Part shown: positions 43,579 through 50,797 of the stretch, in pieces | How positions within the stretch are numbered: position 1 is the first letter of the stretch | Layout of the letters: each line of letters opens with the position of its first letter | From: Paenibacillus sp. W2I17 | GTDB lineage: Bacteria; Bacillota; Bacilli; Paenibacillales; Paenibacillaceae | Assembly: GCF_030815985.1 (NCBI RefSeq) | Contig: NZ_JAUSXM010000001.1 | Location: 682,001-746,000 of the forward strand | Length of the DNA stretch: 64,000 nt | Direction: 5' to 3' | The notes under the pieces: model-generated | What the model saw: only the letters and a program-made list of their open reading frames with translations | Told to the model about the DNA's origin: nothing | Database searches by the model: none | Made by a program: the position numbers and the translations under genes

Positions 43579-43599
43579 CAAATGTTGAGTAGCTTTTTT
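43570..43599 (+). terminator. Terminator after the small membrane protein
   Basis: 10-bp stem GCTACTTAAC / GTTGAGTAGC (one wobble), 4-nt loop, then TTTTTT. Confidence 0.88.
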
Positions 43600-43889
43600 G
43601 GTTAACATAATTATTATGGTGTTTTCATTGGAGACTCAGAAGCTAAATATATTAAAAAGGATTATGTAATAGTAAGTAGTAAACATGAACAGCGGTTAAG
43701 TTAATTCGATAGCTTGTTACAAAATTCACAAAGGATGCAAGTAAAATGAAATAGGAGTTTTATCGTAAAAAGGTAAAATTCTCTGTTATACTATTTGAGT
43801 TGTTTACATAAAGTTAGATATTTTAATGAAGGGAGTTCATGAAGTAAATTAGCCGTTTAGTTTAAAATTGTAGTTTGGAGGAAAGCATT
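43600..43889. other. AT-rich intergenic region
   Basis: No gene seen. It carries the leader of the RDD gene; the sequence is rich in A/T runs but no clear promoter pair could be fixed. Confidence 0.4.
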
Positions 43890-44288
43890 TTGTATAAAGC
43901 AGGTTTTTGGATTAGATTAGGAGCAGGTGTATTGGATAGTCTTATTATTTCAATTCCGTTAGTGATTATTGCAGGTGTGCTGACGGGTAACTTTGATACG
44001 GATGAGCCGATTGCCAAACTACTTAGTGCGTTATACTCAATTTTATTGCCAGTTTACTGGTATGGTCGAACCATAGGAAAACGCATATGTGGAATTCGAA
44101 TCCGCCAATACGATACACACGAACCGCCAAAAATTGGTACGATGCTGATGCGAGTTGTTGTAGCTGGACTTGTGTACGTATTAACTTTGGGTATCGGAGT
44201 TATTGTGAGTGCTTTTATGGTCGGTATGCGTGAGGATCGACGTGCGATTCATGACTTCGTAGCAGGAACAGAAGTAGTTTGGGATTAA
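43890..44288 (+). CDS. RDD-family membrane protein
   Basis: 132 residues from the TTG at 43890, eight bases after GGAGG; the in-frame TTG at 43875 would precede that site and is unlikely. The RDD pattern is visible: Arg in FWIRLGAGVLDSLII (first helix), the second Asp-containing helix, and RRAIHDFVAGTEVV near the end. Three membrane helices. RDD proteins are small membrane proteins, some linked to ion transport in alkaliphiles; the role here is unknown. Followed by its own terminator. Confidence 0.88.
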   Translation: MYKAGFWIRLGAGVLDSLIISIPLVIIAGVLTGNFDTDEPIAKLLSALYSILLPVYWYGRTIGKRICGIRIRQYDTHEPPKIGTMLMRVVVAGLVYVLTLGIGVIVSAFMVGMREDRRAIHDFVAGTEVVWD

Positions 44289-44309
44289 CTCGAAGATTAT
44301 AAAGAATTG

Positions 44310-44343
44310 GCTGTACAGGGGTAAAAATCACTGTGCAGCTTTT
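44310..44343 (+). terminator. Terminator after the RDD gene
   Basis: 9-bp stem GCTGTACAG / CTGTGCAGC (one wobble), followed by TTTT. Confidence 0.85.
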
Positions 44344-44599
44344 AAATCATTACAACTGTTTCACAAAACTCGTATTTTGTACATATGTCTATGACATGTT
44401 CATGCGATTATAAAACTTTTCATGATTCCATACAAACACGTCATCTCTGCAAATTCCATCTTGGGCTACTGGAAACGCAAACAAATCACCAATACCACTC
44501 TCAGCAGAAAACTAGATTTTCAAATGGCATATAATACTCCTCTAAAAAACCACTTCTATAGTGTCTGTTTTCATTTATTATTCGGTCCAATGGCCAAAC
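44344..44599. other. Degenerate intergenic stretch
   Basis: No supported gene on either strand. Short frames lack ribosome-binding sites. It precedes a gene remnant. Confidence 0.4.
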
Positions 44600-44878
44600 C
44601 AGTCCAAGATCATAACTCCCTTTCACTCCATTCAGATTGTCGAGGCCATAGGCCGCATAACTAACCGAACTATTCCTTACGTTCAAGTTCCGTTGGACGC
44701 GTTGCGCCAGCATAATGAAATCTTGGCCGGCGTGTTTCAATGGTTAAACGAAGAAGGCCACGAGGTCGATATTTCTGTTGTACGCAAGGCTTTCCCCGAT
44801 CTTACGGATTTCGATACCTGGGTGGAAAGGCAAGGAAAAGTGAAGTTTGAGACATTGTTTCTTACAGAGCTTGCATGA
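44600..44878 (+). pseudogene. C-terminal remnant of an NmrA-like NAD(P)-binding protein
   Basis: About 85 residues match the tail of NmrA/NAD-dependent-epimerase-like proteins: IVEAIGRITNRTIPYVQVPL, a helix with EILAGVFQWLNEEG, and FPDLTDFDTWV. The Rossmann-binding N-terminal two thirds are absent, and the upstream in-frame sequence does not continue the family. No ribosome-binding site precedes it. It is therefore a truncated relic. Confidence 0.7.
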
Positions 44879-44954
44879 GATTGTTTGTTGACAGGTCTGG
44901 CAATCGAAAAGCTCAGTCGTAGCCATCGTCTTAATTTGTGGTGGTTTCCATCAA

Positions 44955-44975
44955 GAGGCTGTCCCATAAGTAACC
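44955..44975. mobile_element. Insertion-sequence end-like relic
   Basis: GAGGCTGTCCCATAAGTAAC closely resembles the terminal inverted repeats (GAGGCTGTCCCA...) of several transposon families in Firmicutes. No transposase gene or opposite end is seen. It separates two gene remnants, which fits a decayed insertion or deletion junction. Confidence 0.45.
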
Positions 44976-45042
44976 CCGACTTGATGCGACAATGATCACG
45001 GTCGACGGCTCTTGGACGGCTCGCTAAGGGTTTCGAACGAAA

Positions 45043-45075
45043 TAAAACGCCAAGGAAGGCGCATGCCTCCTTGGC
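45043..45075 (-). terminator. Orphan terminator on the minus strand
   Basis: Stem GCCAAGGAGGC / GCCTTCCTTGGC (one bulged base) read on the minus strand, followed by GTTTTATT. It would terminate the gene remnant ending at 45087. Confidence 0.75.
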
Positions 45076-45086
45076 TGTTCTTCGTA

Positions 45087-45170
45087 CTAGACTTCAATCG
45101 ATTGAATAAGGCCCTTCAGCTTCTCGGCCGACTTGTGCAACAGCGCCTTCTCGGAATCCGAAATCTCCAG
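45087..45170 (-). pseudogene. Short C-terminal gene remnant, possibly lactate/malate dehydrogenase-like
   Basis: The minus strand reads LEISDSEKALLHKSAEKLKG then LIQSIEV and a stop, with a proper terminator right after. The helix with EKALLHKSAEKLK resembles the last helix of L-lactate or malate dehydrogenases, but upstream the frame (RRRDWDAYLWLK) no longer fits. The assignment is weak; that it is a gene tail is better supported. Confidence 0.35.
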
Positions 45171-45321
45171 CTTCAGCCACAAGTACGCATCCCAATCTCT
45201 TCTTCGAGCTATAATTTCAAGTGGTCAAAGTGAGTTGCGAAAAGAAGAAACAAGTCATTTTTAATACTACTTATTTCAAATCATAAGCTCACTTTATATG
45301 AAGGTATAATTCGGTTTGGAC

Positions 45322-45867
45322 TTAAAAAGTTGGAGGCGTCGACACGGCAATCACCAAGGTCTCACCTTTATATACATTCTTATAGCTATGCGGTGTCTTG
45401 GCATCGAAATATATACTATCTCCCTCTTCTAACGTATATCTATCATTCCCAAGCATGAACTCCAGGCAACCAGAATGGACATACAGAAACTCCTCTCCTT
45501 CGCTGTGTCCTACGCCAACATCACCAGAAGTCGCACCTTCTTCAAGCACCCCCCAGATTGGTCCCATCTTATTTTTACTTCCCTCGCTAAGGGAATACCA
45601 TGTAATACGTGAGCCTTCAGAATGTAACAACGGTTTACGTTCGTTTTTTCTCACAACGATGCTTTGTTCTTTCTCTCCAAATAGATCAGTAAAATTCACG
45701 TTTAACGCATTGGCAATCCTTTTTAGGACACTTATCGACGGATTCGCTTTGTTCCGTTCAATTTCGCTGAGAAAAGATACTGAGATAGATCCTGCTTTTG
45801 CCACTTCTTTAAGAGTTAATTTTTGCTTTTTGCGGGTATTTCTAATGACCTCGCCTATAGAATTCAT
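45322..45867 (-). CDS. XRE-family regulator with C-terminal cupin, divergent from the hydrolase pair
   Basis: 181 residues. The HTH at about 5-60 (LTLKEVAKAGSISVSFLSEI) and the cupin at about 110-178 (VGHSEGEEFLYVHSGCLEFM, PHSYKNVYKGET) give the same architecture as the regulator at 37423-37980, but the two are clearly different proteins. The start ATG at 45867 follows AAGGAG. It is divergent from the metallo-hydrolase gene, and a near-identical 20-bp sequence lies upstream of each, so it likely represses both itself and the hydrolase operon. Confidence 0.9.
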   Translation of the reverse strand: MNSIGEVIRNTRKKQKLTLKEVAKAGSISVSFLSEIERNKANPSISVLKRIANALNVNFTDLFGEKEQSIVVRKNERKPLLHSEGSRITWYSLSEGSKNKMGPIWGVLEEGATSGDVGVGHSEGEEFLYVHSGCLEFMLGNDRYTLEEGDSIYFDAKTPHSYKNVYKGETLVIAVSTPPTF

Positions 45868-45896
45868 CTCTCATGTCTCCTTTACATTTAAATTTT

Positions 45897-45916
45897 TTTC
45901 GCTCTCAGCGAAATTT
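45897..45916. promoter_or_regulatory. Shared operator, copy at the regulator gene
   Basis: TTTCGCTCTCAGCGAAATTT contains the inverted repeat TTTCGCT-CTC-AGCGAAA. It is 30 bp upstream of the XRE-cupin start. Confidence 0.65.
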
Positions 45917-46084
45917 ATAATTTGATAATAATTAAAATATCTAGCAATAGCAAGCTTTCTTACGGTCGTTCAATTTCGGTGTAAAAACGTTGATTTAAGA
46001 AGATTATTGGATTAATATTTTAACAAGGCTGATGTGCAAATACGTTCCCGGGACATGTACACATAATTCTTTTTAAATATAGAA

Positions 46085-46104
46085 TTTCATTTCCAGCGAA
46101 ATTT
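46085..46104. promoter_or_regulatory. Shared operator, copy at the hydrolase operon
   Basis: TTTCATTTCCAGCGAAATTT matches the other copy at 16 of 20 positions, with ten identical bases on the right (AGCGAAATTT). It lies directly before the ribosome-binding site of the metallo-hydrolase gene. Confidence 0.6.
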
Positions 46105-46116
46105 TCAAGGAGGGCG

Positions 46117-47019
46117 ATGAGCTATATGACTAAGCTACCTAAGATTTACACCGTAGGCGATACTACTGTTACCCGAGTCACCGAAATGGTAATCAGTGGT
46201 GTTCCACCAGAAATTTATTTCCCAGGTACGTGGGATCCCTCTGTATTAGAAGAGAATCAACAATTCTTCCCTGAGGGCTTGCTTGACGAAAATTCGCAAC
46301 TCATCGTGAGTATTGGCACCTGGGTCGTGAAGACACCCCATCATACGATTCTTATTGATACAGCTTCAGGTAACGATAAAAACCTGCCACTAAATCCCGA
46401 TCTTGCCAATCTGCAGCTACCTTATCTCGAGCGACTTCAAGAGGCAGGCGTTACTCCTGAAGAAGTCGATTACGTATTACTAACTCATTTGCATGTGGAT
46501 CACGTCGGTTGGAATACGAGGCTAGTTGACGGCATATGGGTACCTACATTCCCCAATGCCAAGTACGTATTCCCTATTAAAGAACAAGAGTATTACTCCA
46601 GCGAAGCGAGCCATAACAAAGAAAATGAAGCAAATTTCAATGTTTATGAAGAGAGTGTACTTCCTATCGTTGAGGCAGGCTTGACGGAAACTATCGGACC
46701 AGAAGGCGGAAAGTTTCTAGATATATTTACATTCATTCCGACTCCAGGTCACAGTATCGGACAAATGTCTATTCGTCTTTCATCGGGTGGTGAAGAAGCT
46801 TTGTTCGGCGCCGATATCATGCATCACCCATTCCAAGTTATGCGACCGGATTGGAATTCTATGTACTGTGAATTTGGCGATCAGGCCCGAATCTCACGCC
46901 GCTGGGCTTTGGAATATGTTGCCGATCGTCCAATTATCTATTTCAGTACGCACTTCCCAGAGAGTTCAGCGGGATACGTCACCCGAAGCGAAGACGGCTT
47001 CAACTGGCGCTTTATCTAA
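46117..47019 (+). CDS. Metallo-beta-lactamase-fold hydrolase (AHL-lactonase/MBL family)
   Basis: 300 residues. The zinc motif HLHVDH (about 123-128) is followed by further ligands in TPGHSIGQM and GADIMHHP, giving the two-zinc MBL site. No signal peptide. The family covers lactonases, phosphodiesterases and other hydrolases; lactonase-like members share this size and motif spacing, but the substrate is not determined. ATG 46117 is only three bases from AAGGAGGG; ATG 46126 is the alternative. It is followed closely by an alpha/beta hydrolase, suggesting a two-step degradation of a single compound class. Confidence 0.9.
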   Translation: MSYMTKLPKIYTVGDTTVTRVTEMVISGVPPEIYFPGTWDPSVLEENQQFFPEGLLDENSQLIVSIGTWVVKTPHHTILIDTASGNDKNLPLNPDLANLQLPYLERLQEAGVTPEEVDYVLLTHLHVDHVGWNTRLVDGIWVPTFPNAKYVFPIKEQEYYSSEASHNKENEANFNVYEESVLPIVEAGLTETIGPEGGKFLDIFTFIPTPGHSIGQMSIRLSSGGEEALFGADIMHHPFQVMRPDWNSMYCEFGDQARISRRWALEYVADRPIIYFSTHFPESSAGYVTRSEDGFNWRFI

Positions 47020-47045
47020 TACATTGAAGAGAGGTGAAAAATATA

Positions 47046-48047
47046 ATGTCTAACAACACATTCAACAAATCTATCTCCATCGTATCTGAGAACTTTAACA
47101 TAGCTAGCGATACGCCTGGTATTGAGCTATCGGTCCTTAATAAACGTCCTACATCTATGAATGTCTTCTCTAATGAGAAAACGATCGTCATGGTCCACGG
47201 TGCTACTTATCCAATTGGCAGCCTATATGATGTTGAGCTAGACGGTTTCACCTTCCTTGATTACCTCGCAAGTCACGGTTATGACGTCTATGCAGTAGAT
47301 GTTCGTGGCTATGGTGGATCCACAAGACCGCCAGAAATGGAGCAACCTGCTGATCAGAATCCTCCGCTTGTCCGTACAGAAACCGGAGTTCGTGACTTTG
47401 GCTCGGCCGTAGACTTCGTCCTAAAGCATCGAAATCTATCGAAGGTCAATGTACTTGGGATGTCTTGGGGCGGTACGGTGGCTGGGGCATATACAAGCCG
47501 TAATAATAACAAAGTGAACAAGTTAACCCTTATTGCTCCTCAGTGGCTGAGCAACAAACCAATCCCTATTGATACAGGCGGCCCGCTTGGCTCTCATCGC
47601 CTTGTGCCCGCAGCTACTACTAAAGAACGCTGGTTAAGTGCTGCTCCTGAAGGAAAACGTGACAACTTGCTCCCTGAGGGTTGGTTTGAAAAATGGGTTG
47701 AAGCAACGCTGGCCTCCGATCCTAATAACAAGACCGTACACCCTGAGCATATCCGCGCTACCAACGGACCGATTCTAGACATACGTGAATATTGGACGGT
47801 TGGCAAAGCCTTCTATGAACCTAAAGATATCACCGTACCTGTACTCCTCATTCATGCGGAGTGGGATATCGATGTACCATTAGATTTGGCACAAAACTTC
47901 TTTACTTCCTTAACTGGAGCTGCTTATCGCCGTTGGGTGGAAATCGGAGAAGGTACTCATATGGTACTGCTCGAAAAAAATAGAGTTCAAGCGTTCCAAG
48001 CTGTTCAATCATTTCTAGACGAGAATTACACACCAGCGGGTCAATAA
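47046..48047 (+). CDS. Alpha/beta hydrolase
   Basis: 333 residues from the ATG at 47046, after GAGAGGTG. The fold is complete: oxyanion region MVHGATYPIG, nucleophile elbow GMSWGG (Ser at about 139), acid Asp in HAEWDIDVP and catalytic His in GEGTHMV. No signal peptide. It lies 26 bp after the MBL-fold gene and shares its promoter. The pair is probably a catabolic or detoxification unit controlled by the divergent XRE-cupin regulator. Ester or lactone substrates are plausible; none can be assigned. Confidence 0.9.
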   Translation: MSNNTFNKSISIVSENFNIASDTPGIELSVLNKRPTSMNVFSNEKTIVMVHGATYPIGSLYDVELDGFTFLDYLASHGYDVYAVDVRGYGGSTRPPEMEQPADQNPPLVRTETGVRDFGSAVDFVLKHRNLSKVNVLGMSWGGTVAGAYTSRNNNKVNKLTLIAPQWLSNKPIPIDTGGPLGSHRLVPAATTKERWLSAAPEGKRDNLLPEGWFEKWVEATLASDPNNKTVHPEHIRATNGPILDIREYWTVGKAFYEPKDITVPVLLIHAEWDIDVPLDLAQNFFTSLTGAAYRRWVEIGEGTHMVLLEKNRVQAFQAVQSFLDENYTPAGQ

Positions 48048-48164
48048 CGACGCGATTAGCGGATTTTAATACAATCTCGCACACGCAGCTTATTACTGCG
48101 GGTTCTTTATTAAGCGAACAAAAACGACAATCATTCTATATTCATTAAAGGAGGAAAATTCACC

Positions 48165-48188
48165 ATGAATCATACTATGGTGAGCTGA
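48165..48188 (+). pseudogene. Truncated gene start (seven codons) with a strong ribosome-binding site
   Basis: AAAGGAGG is followed at good spacing by ATG and the peptide MNHTMVS, then TGA. The stop lies at the junction with the truncated methyltransferase remnant. It looks like the 5' end of a deleted gene, the third member of the hydrolase operon. Confidence 0.5.
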
Positions 48189-48519
48189 TCACCACATCAA
48201 ATTGTCAGGATGCAAAATCAATATCCTCAATCGCCATACGCTGGTACTCGATATGAGGGTCATCCGTCATCTCGCGTGCACGCTGCAACATATTCTCGGA
48301 CAAATCCACGCCAATTACAGAACGTGCACCTTGCTCACGTGCATATCAGCAGTGCCAGCCAAAGCCGCACCCGAGGTCCAGTACGCTCTTGCCCTTCAAA
48401 ACCTGCAGCATCGTTTGCAATTCATGCCACTCGCCAGCAGCCTCCAATCCCTGTGTCGATCGGGCCATCTGACTGTAATTTCCGAAAAATTCGGCTTCAT
48501 CGTATTTATTTTGCTTCAT
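48183..48519 (-). pseudogene. SAM-dependent methyltransferase remnant with two in-frame stops
   Basis: The minus strand starts properly (ATG 48519 after GGAGGG) and reads MKQNKYDEAEFFGNYSQMAR, then the SAM-binding motif VLDLGCGFGWHC. A TGA (48346-48348) interrupts it, the frame resumes with ARSVIGVDLSENML, a second TGA occurs at 48205-48207, and the coding match ends at FDVVISS near 48183, where another gene's start is fused. Both stops can be explained by C-to-T type changes of Arg/Gly codons. It is class I methyltransferase-like, decayed and truncated. Confidence 0.85.
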
Positions 48520-48591
48520 AAAGATCCCTCCGTGTTGTCATCCAAAATAATCCATTCATTAACTCTACCATAATAAACGTATTAACAAGCT

Positions 48592-48630
48592 AAAGACCCG
48601 CCTGATCCGCAAGGATCCGGCAGGTCTTTT
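48592..48630. terminator. Strong hairpin terminator
   Basis: AAAGACCCGCCTGATCC / GGATCCGGCAGGTCTTTT with GCAA loop and two mismatches. T-rich on the plus strand and T-containing on the minus strand, so it can end the long minus-strand glycan operon. Confidence 0.85.
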
Positions 48631-48732
48631 ATTGGCCGAATGATATTTGAATATCTATAAATCGCTTTGCGAGATTCGAGCCTCCGATTGCTTTGAAGAC
48701 GGCCCAAAGGTCCTTAAGCTCACTTTGACATC

Positions 48733-50778
48733 TTACTTGGACAAGCCGTACGCTTTTCGGATCAGCGAGAAATATTCGTCCGCCTTAACCACCTGGAACT
48801 CGGCTCCAAGAGATTCCGTAATCGCCAGCACATCCGATGGGGTCATGCTCCATGCATTAATCCCAACCGAAATAAACGTTGGAGATTTGCCATCCCATTC
48901 GGTCTTGGTACGATTCAAAATATCTTTACCATCCTGCACCGTTGAGATGCCTCGCAGAATGGAAACCGGAAAGCTGCCAATCATGATTTGAACATTGGCT
49001 TTGTCCTCGCCTGCGAGGAACAGGCCTGGAAGTTTATAGTTCTTCTCGTACGCAGCTGCAATCGAATCACTCAGCGGAACGTCTTTTCCAAGTTCACGAT
49101 TGAGTACAAAAGGGTACGACATGTTAGTTTTCTTCAGATAAGAGAAGGTTTGTTTCAGATACTCCGGGAATGTGCCTGTTGGCCAGACATTTGGATTGAA
49201 GTAACCCACTCCGGATGGGCCTGCAACAAGCTGATCATTTGGTGTCGCGGTTGAACGGTAATAGTTTAGGATGGCAGGAGCTGCATCATAGAGCAACGGA
49301 CTAGAAGTCCAGTTGATAGGCACTTTACCCCGAGCGGGATCAGCCCACAGGTTGCGCATATGATTCTGATCGTATTGCATGTTGTCACCTTCGCCAAAGG
49401 TATAGGTTACATAGATTTTGTTCTCTAGATTGGATTTTACCGGTTTGGGAGCAGGCTGTTGTTTTACGTTTGTTCCTGAAAATACGGTCATGTTATGGAA
49501 CCAGTCGGAAGGAACAACATAGACACCATGACGAGATGTGAGTTCTATGCCAGCAACTTCGCCTTCAAAATCATTGTCGAACCAACCCAGATAAGGTGTC
49601 CCTGGCTTTACATCAGACAGGATCTTCTCGAACAGCGCCTTTTCCTCTGGCACACTGGTAGACAACCAGAACACCATGGCTTTGTTCGCTACGGCATAAT
49701 CGCGGAGATAGCCATAAGGTTCCTTTTCTTCAGACGAGAGTGGTTGAACATTGCTCGCAGATACCTTGTATTGGTTCCACATCTCGATCGATACGGTTAG
49801 TTGCTTTATGTCCGCTGCAGGCTTAAATTCGTATACAAAGTAGTTTCCATTATCTGCGAAGCGGTGATCGCTTCCAGGCAAAAATTTGGAGTTATGTCGG
49901 TCATAGAGAAACGCTTCTTCCTCAGAAGAACCCGTTTTGAAATCCGCAATAATCTGTCCATCTGCTTTCACCGTCACTTGATGAACGGCAGGTCCCCAGC
50001 CATCCTGAGGAAAGGCATCATTAAAGCGGAGGTAGACCGCTTCTTTTCCCAAATAGGATGACAAGTCATAGTCATAGGTCTTCCTGTTGCTTGCATCACG
50101 AACCTGTTCCTTCTCGACTCCAACCGTTTGGAATGAATCAAAATTTCCGGACGGAATCGGGATGGAGGTGTCTGGACTCAATCCGACCAACATTCGTTGA
50201 GTGGTCTGGCTCCAGAGATGCTCATACTGCCAGTTGTATGCATCCATACGATTCTTGAACTTGCCCTGCAGGTCTTCGATTACCGACAGGTTATACGGTG
50301 CAGCAGTCAATTGTTGAGCCAGTTCAGGACTGGCAACAACAGCATTTTTGAGTCCGGCAAGTGTCGTTGCCACGTTAATGGAGTCCGGCAGCTGCGGATC
50401 ATATACGATAATGCCTTTGATCTCTTTCGCATATTTCTTGAGAACATCCAATACGTTGTCATGCTGCTTATAAGGGACGTTCAAGTCCTGCAGCCAAGGG
50501 TCCACTTTATTCTGTTGAATGTAAATTCGTGGTTTTTCCCGATTGATAACCCCTTCAAGCGTCGTCAAAAGCAATTTGATATCGCCAGATTCCTCATATA
50601 CATTCGCCACATCCAAACGTTCGACTTTATTGAAAGTTGGAAGCGCTTGATTTTGAGGCCACTTCAAAGAGTTTGTATGTTTCAACTCATCTGTGGCAGC
50701 AAATGCACTAGCCGATAACACGGTTGTACAGACCAGGGCAACACACAAAACGGTTAATTTACGAATCATAAAGTTCAT
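48733..50778 (-). CDS. Secreted GxGYxYP-domain protein (putative glycoside hydrolase)
   Basis: 681 residues. A Sec signal peptide (about 1-28, ending SASAFAATDEL) exports it. The family motif appears as GPSGVGYFNPN (about 478), and the N-terminal region carries the partner domain that usually precedes GxGYxYP. Family members are assigned to glycan-use loci but their activity has not been established to my knowledge. The ATG at 50778 is very close to AAGGAG; ATG 50769 is possible. It is the last gene of the minus-strand operon and the only clearly secreted enzyme, so it may act on the polymer outside. Confidence 0.85.
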   Translation of the reverse strand: MNFMIRKLTVLCVALVCTTVLSASAFAATDELKHTNSLKWPQNQALPTFNKVERLDVANVYEESGDIKLLLTTLEGVINREKPRIYIQQNKVDPWLQDLNVPYKQHDNVLDVLKKYAKEIKGIIVYDPQLPDSINVATTLAGLKNAVVASPELAQQLTAAPYNLSVIEDLQGKFKNRMDAYNWQYEHLWSQTTQRMLVGLSPDTSIPIPSGNFDSFQTVGVEKEQVRDASNRKTYDYDLSSYLGKEAVYLRFNDAFPQDGWGPAVHQVTVKADGQIIADFKTGSSEEEAFLYDRHNSKFLPGSDHRFADNGNYFVYEFKPAADIKQLTVSIEMWNQYKVSASNVQPLSSEEKEPYGYLRDYAVANKAMVFWLSTSVPEEKALFEKILSDVKPGTPYLGWFDNDFEGEVAGIELTSRHGVYVVPSDWFHNMTVFSGTNVKQQPAPKPVKSNLENKIYVTYTFGEGDNMQYDQNHMRNLWADPARGKVPINWTSSPLLYDAAPAILNYYRSTATPNDQLVAGPSGVGYFNPNVWPTGTFPEYLKQTFSYLKKTNMSYPFVLNRELGKDVPLSDSIAAAYEKNYKLPGLFLAGEDKANVQIMIGSFPVSILRGISTVQDGKDILNRTKTEWDGKSPTFISVGINAWSMTPSDVLAITESLGAEFQVVKADEYFSLIRKAYGLSK

Positions 50779-50797
50779 ATCTCCTTTTAATGTTTTT

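Noticed and set aside
44422..44664. Plus-strand 80-codon frame upstream of the NmrA-like remnant
   Set aside because: It has no family signal and is in a different frame from the recognisable remnant.
50636..50652. AAGCGCTT cre-like core inside the GxGYxYP gene
   Set aside because: It lies in coding sequence and a single core match is expected by chance.
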